From: Lojkania enalia
Taxonomy: Eukaryota > Ascomycota > Dothideomycetes > Pleosporales
Direction: 5' to 3'
NCBI GenBank assembly: GCA_010094045.1
Contig: ML986593.1
Coordinates: 62,001-126,000, forward strand
Length of the DNA stretch: 64,000 nucleotides
Below, one piece after another: positions 61,101 through 64,000 of this stretch. How positions within the stretch are numbered: position 1 is the first letter of the stretch; every line of letters begins with the position of its first letter. Under the pieces are notes generated by a model, which saw only the letters and a list, made by a program, of their open reading frames with translations, was not told where the DNA came from and did no database searches. The position numbers and the translations under genes are program-made.

Positions 61101-61715
61101 ATGTCGGAGCCTATTCCCGAATCTATACCCACCTCTGCGGACCCGCGCTCCAAGCGTCCCGTGAAGAAGCGCGCCCTCACACCTCGCGGACAGCATGCCA
61201 ACGAAGTCGAGGCCCTCTTCGCAAAGCCCGATCGCGACATGCAGTTTCCCGGTTCCGTGCCCAAGAAGGGCCTAGCTCCCCCCCCAGAAATAGTCGCAAA
61301 CGTCCAGGGCTCAAGCGCTGGAGCCGGCAGTGGCGAGTTCCATGTTTACAAGGCCAGTCGAAGGCGAGAGTACGAGAGGTTGCGGCTCATGGACGAGGAA
61401 GTTAAGAAGGAGGAAGAAGAGAAAGCTTTTCTGGAGAGGAAGGCAGAGATCGAGAAGAAGGATCGCGAGAAGACAAATAAGAATAGGGCAAAGAGAGATA
61501 GGAAGCGGGCGCGCCAGGAGGCGAAGAAGGGCAAGAACAGCGGGAGGGTAGAGACGGACGAGGGCACCCCTATCCCGGAAGACGAGAAGCCTAAGAAGCT
61601 CGTCCCAAAGGCTACCGGGGTTAGTTCCCGGGAGGAAGACGATGGCGAGATGTTGAATGGCGGAGAGGTCAAGAATGCCGACGAGATCGGTCTTGTCATT
61701 CATGATGAGGATTAA
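61101..61715 (+). CDS. DUF1168 / PRKRIP1-family protein (204 aa)
   Basis: Conserved eukaryotic nuclear protein. The human member PRKRIP1 binds double-stranded RNA and has been found in spliceosomes. The family core is clear: KRALTPRGQHANEVEALFAK, then EFHVYKASRRREYERL. A long charged helix follows (LMDEEVKKEEEEKAFLERK) with a Lys/Arg-rich stretch, about residues 110-150, that is typical of the family. The C-terminus is acidic. It is a single exon. The start is the ATG at 61101, the first in frame; the open frame before it lacks an ATG. Length fits the family. Confidence 0.92.
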   Translation: MSEPIPESIPTSADPRSKRPVKKRALTPRGQHANEVEALFAKPDRDMQFPGSVPKKGLAPPPEIVANVQGSSAGAGSGEFHVYKASRRREYERLRLMDEEVKKEEEEKAFLERKAEIEKKDREKTNKNRAKRDRKRARQEAKKGKNSGRVETDEGTPIPEDEKPKKLVPKATGVSSREEDDGEMLNGGEVKNADEIGLVIHDED

Positions 61716-63790
61716 GGTTAGAAACTGGATCGGGGACATTTAGAATAATGTACAGGTATTGTTGCTTCAGGACATAATCAAGCGCTGAACTGGCCTGAAG
61801 TCAGTAGTATGAACTGGGGAGGTATGCTTAGCATACTACAATTTATTTTTATTTACTTATCCACTGTAGCTTACTGGAGGAGTATTAAAGGTATGATATA
61901 ATCTGCGTATACGTTTTTTCCGACTTGAGAGGCTTTGCCAATCGGCTTATTTGTTAAGCGGTGATTCAAAGGTTCTGGGCTAGGCAGCTCCTGTAAGTGA
62001 CGGCGTCAAATATCATGTTCATCTTGGCAATGAACACACCCTTTTATTTTTCCTTATTTCTATTCTATCTCCTGACCTTGGCCGTTCTCTCATTCGATCG
62101 CGGTGTTTCGCCGGCGTAGTCAAGAGGAGACGAGTGACATCCAAAGGTTGTGGCACGCTCATGTCTACTGTGGGACTGCACCACCTTCGCATACAGATGT
62201 CGATCGTCGTCTAAAGGACCTTTCCAAGCTTTGCAACTCCTCATTAACTCAATGCTTCTCTTTGCAATCAACCAGGATCTACAACTCGCATAGCGTTCAA
62301 AGAGCGAGTGTGGGGAAATTGTCCACGATGCCCGGGGTCTCGGCAGAAATCAGGAACGGGCCAACGGCCACCCAATCATCAAGCATGTCTGCAAAAGGCC
62401 CATATTGATTAAGTCAAGACTCACTTTTTCCGAGGAAGCTTTGCTGGACGACATATTGCGAGTATATTTGCTAGCCCCTCACCTCTATTTTCGTACTACT
62501 ATTCACATCAGAACAAGGTCTCAGATTAGCTGGTATTACTGGGCAGTCATTTGCCACATTGATGCCTAACATATCCTATTGAAAAACGATCTACGTCTGA
62601 CCATAAATGCAATACCCTGGAGGCGGAACAACCTGCATAGTTTCATAAACGTTGTACACCTGTGCTTTTCTTCAAACTGGAACGTGCACAGAAAAACCCT
62701 TGCCAAATTCTTTCCAAGAAAATTACGGCTGGTCCGGGACATCCTATGATCCTGCAATCCGGCGTTGGCAAGATCGAGATCGCAATATCCTATGCTAATA
62801 CTTGCTCAATTCAATAAGCCACCTGCGGTTTCTGCGTTCTTCCTCGGGTTTCGCCTTCCTAGAAGAAAAATGTATTCCTGGGCTTAGAATCATTGCTCAG
62901 CTTCGTCAAATCTATTGCCTATATACAGGTGGCCTTCGCAAAGCGTGAAAAAGTTCAATTCAAGTTTTCGACTCTCTATTACTACCCCCTGTATTTTGAC
63001 GTCTGACGTCGTCAGTTCCTTACGCCATTCCCAGCAACCCCGTGGATACGGGGCTAAAGTGCGACGTAGACCGCTCTCGAAAAGGGCCAAAAGCATCAGT
63101 GGGCCACAATGGCAACTGTTTCTGTTCAATTGGCGGATTCATTTTCTGCGCTTTGTCAATAGTGGACCAGGCATGCTCTAACCTACCACGATCTGTATCA
63201 TTTAAGCAGCATTTGAGATTGAACAACGTCAGCGTACGTATAATGCTAGGTATTATACGCAAATTTAATTGGACAACCGATATTCGTAGCAAAACATCGC
63301 TACCCCAGCCTTGGGACCATGCACTTCATTATAGCAAAAGCTTCCTTTGAACGTGTTCCCGGTCAGCTGGTCATGCCAAGTGACTGTGCAGTCACACCAC
63401 AGAGCCCCTAGACAGTGCAGCTTCCCCGCGCCGCACTCCATTACCCCAAAATTAAGGTGTCGGAGATGAAACACAAGTTTGGACATCCCACCAATTGTGA
63501 AATCTTCTGTCTAGACCTTCAGCGTTACAAAATCTCCCAGGAACGATATTGAGCCTCATTTACAGGATTTGATCAGCAAGGCGACATCCAGGAATACCAG
63601 ATTGCGATGACGCGGATCTCGATAGATGGTTCGACATCGGCGACGACAAAAGCAGATGTATGGCTGTCGACGTAGTATAAAAGGGCTTCTTCCTTGAGTT
63701 TGAAATTGCGTTCATCAGCAACAATCTCTTTCATTGCTCATCAACTCGAGTACTCTCCAAACAACGGTTCTTCGTAATCCTATACTCAAT
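61716..63790. other. Intergenic region before the small secreted protein gene
   Basis: 2.1 kb with no supportable gene; short frames overlap on both strands near 62915-63350. The last part contains the promoter of the right-edge gene. Confidence 0.5.
63675..63681 (+). promoter_or_regulatory. TATA box of the right-edge secreted protein gene
   Basis: TATAAAA lies 110 bases upstream of the ATG at 63791. That is a normal distance for a TATA-driven fungal gene with an 80-base leader. No other candidate is closer. Confidence 0.6.
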
Positions 63791-64000
63791 ATGAAGCTCC
63801 CAATCCTCGCTTTCCTCGCTACAAGGTAATCTACCCTCTATAACCCCATCTTGGCCATGGAATAACTAACATACCAGCGCCCTTGCCGCTCCTATCATAG
63901 AAGAACGCCAGGATGGCCCGCCAGGTACATCTCTTTCCCAACCGAGCTTCCCCACTCCTACTAATACCTCATAGATTTCCCAACCGAGCTCCGTACGCCC
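63791..64000 (+). CDS. Small secreted protein, 5' part (cut by right window edge)
   Basis: The ATG at 63791 opens a typical signal peptide, MKLPILAFLATSALAA, continuing PIIEERQDGPP. This needs an intron at 63826-63877 (GTAATC...CAG), which joins cleanly. A second intron at 63925-63974 is likely and leads to DFPTELRTP at the edge. Without it, the frame would end at a TAG at 63972-63974, giving a 43-residue peptide. The GAA-CGC (Glu-Arg) after a short propeptide resembles fungal secreted effectors or hydrolases, but too little is visible to name a family. Confidence 0.6.

Overview
The window is nuclear DNA of a filamentous ascomycete (Pezizomycotina). Its genes carry many short GT-AG introns (mostly 48-60 bases) with fungal branch and acceptor sites. 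It holds families typical of these fungi: a Zn2Cys6 regulator, a PDR transporter, an FLC/TRP-like protein, a Det1-type phosphatase and a pogo/Fot1-type transposon whose decay looks like repeat-induced point mutation (RIP). I cannot name the species.

Bases 1-40118 are a biosynthetic gene cluster. From left to right: the N-terminal half of a PDR/ABCG pump (minus strand, cut by the window edge); a divergent Zn2Cys6 transcription factor (plus); one giant non-ribosomal peptide synthetase (NRPS; minus, 5975-30692); and a complete ABCC/MRP-type transporter (plus, 34855-40118). I traced all 14 NRPS exons; they join in frame to 7974 residues. The domain order is partial C-A-T-E / C-A-T / C-A-T-E / C-A-T / C-A-T-E / C-T-C-T. 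This predicts five amino acids with epimerisation at positions 1, 3 and 5. There is no thioesterase, and the last carrier domain lacks its serine. The likely logic is regulator, assembly line and two export pumps. No tailoring enzyme is visible, though the cluster may continue left of base 1.

Bases 40119-46411 are gene-poor and AT-rich, with one decayed fungal gene and a short GATATC tandem repeat. From 46412 onward the genes look like ordinary chromosome: a kinase-like protein (46412-47887), an FLC/TRP-like membrane protein (49752-52030), a Det1-like histidine phosphatase (58727-60583), a DUF1168/PRKRIP1 homologue (61101-61715) and the start of a small secreted protein at the right edge. Two accessory items stand out among them. 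One is a 1.1 kb RIP-mutated pogo-like element with clear terminal inverted repeats and TA target duplications (55303-56391). The other is a secreted asparagine-rich protein (57162-57752) made of about 40-residue repeats punctuated by Lys-Arg sites, a candidate Kex2-processed repeat precursor.

All splice sites were read by eye. Where a site is uncertain the entry says so.
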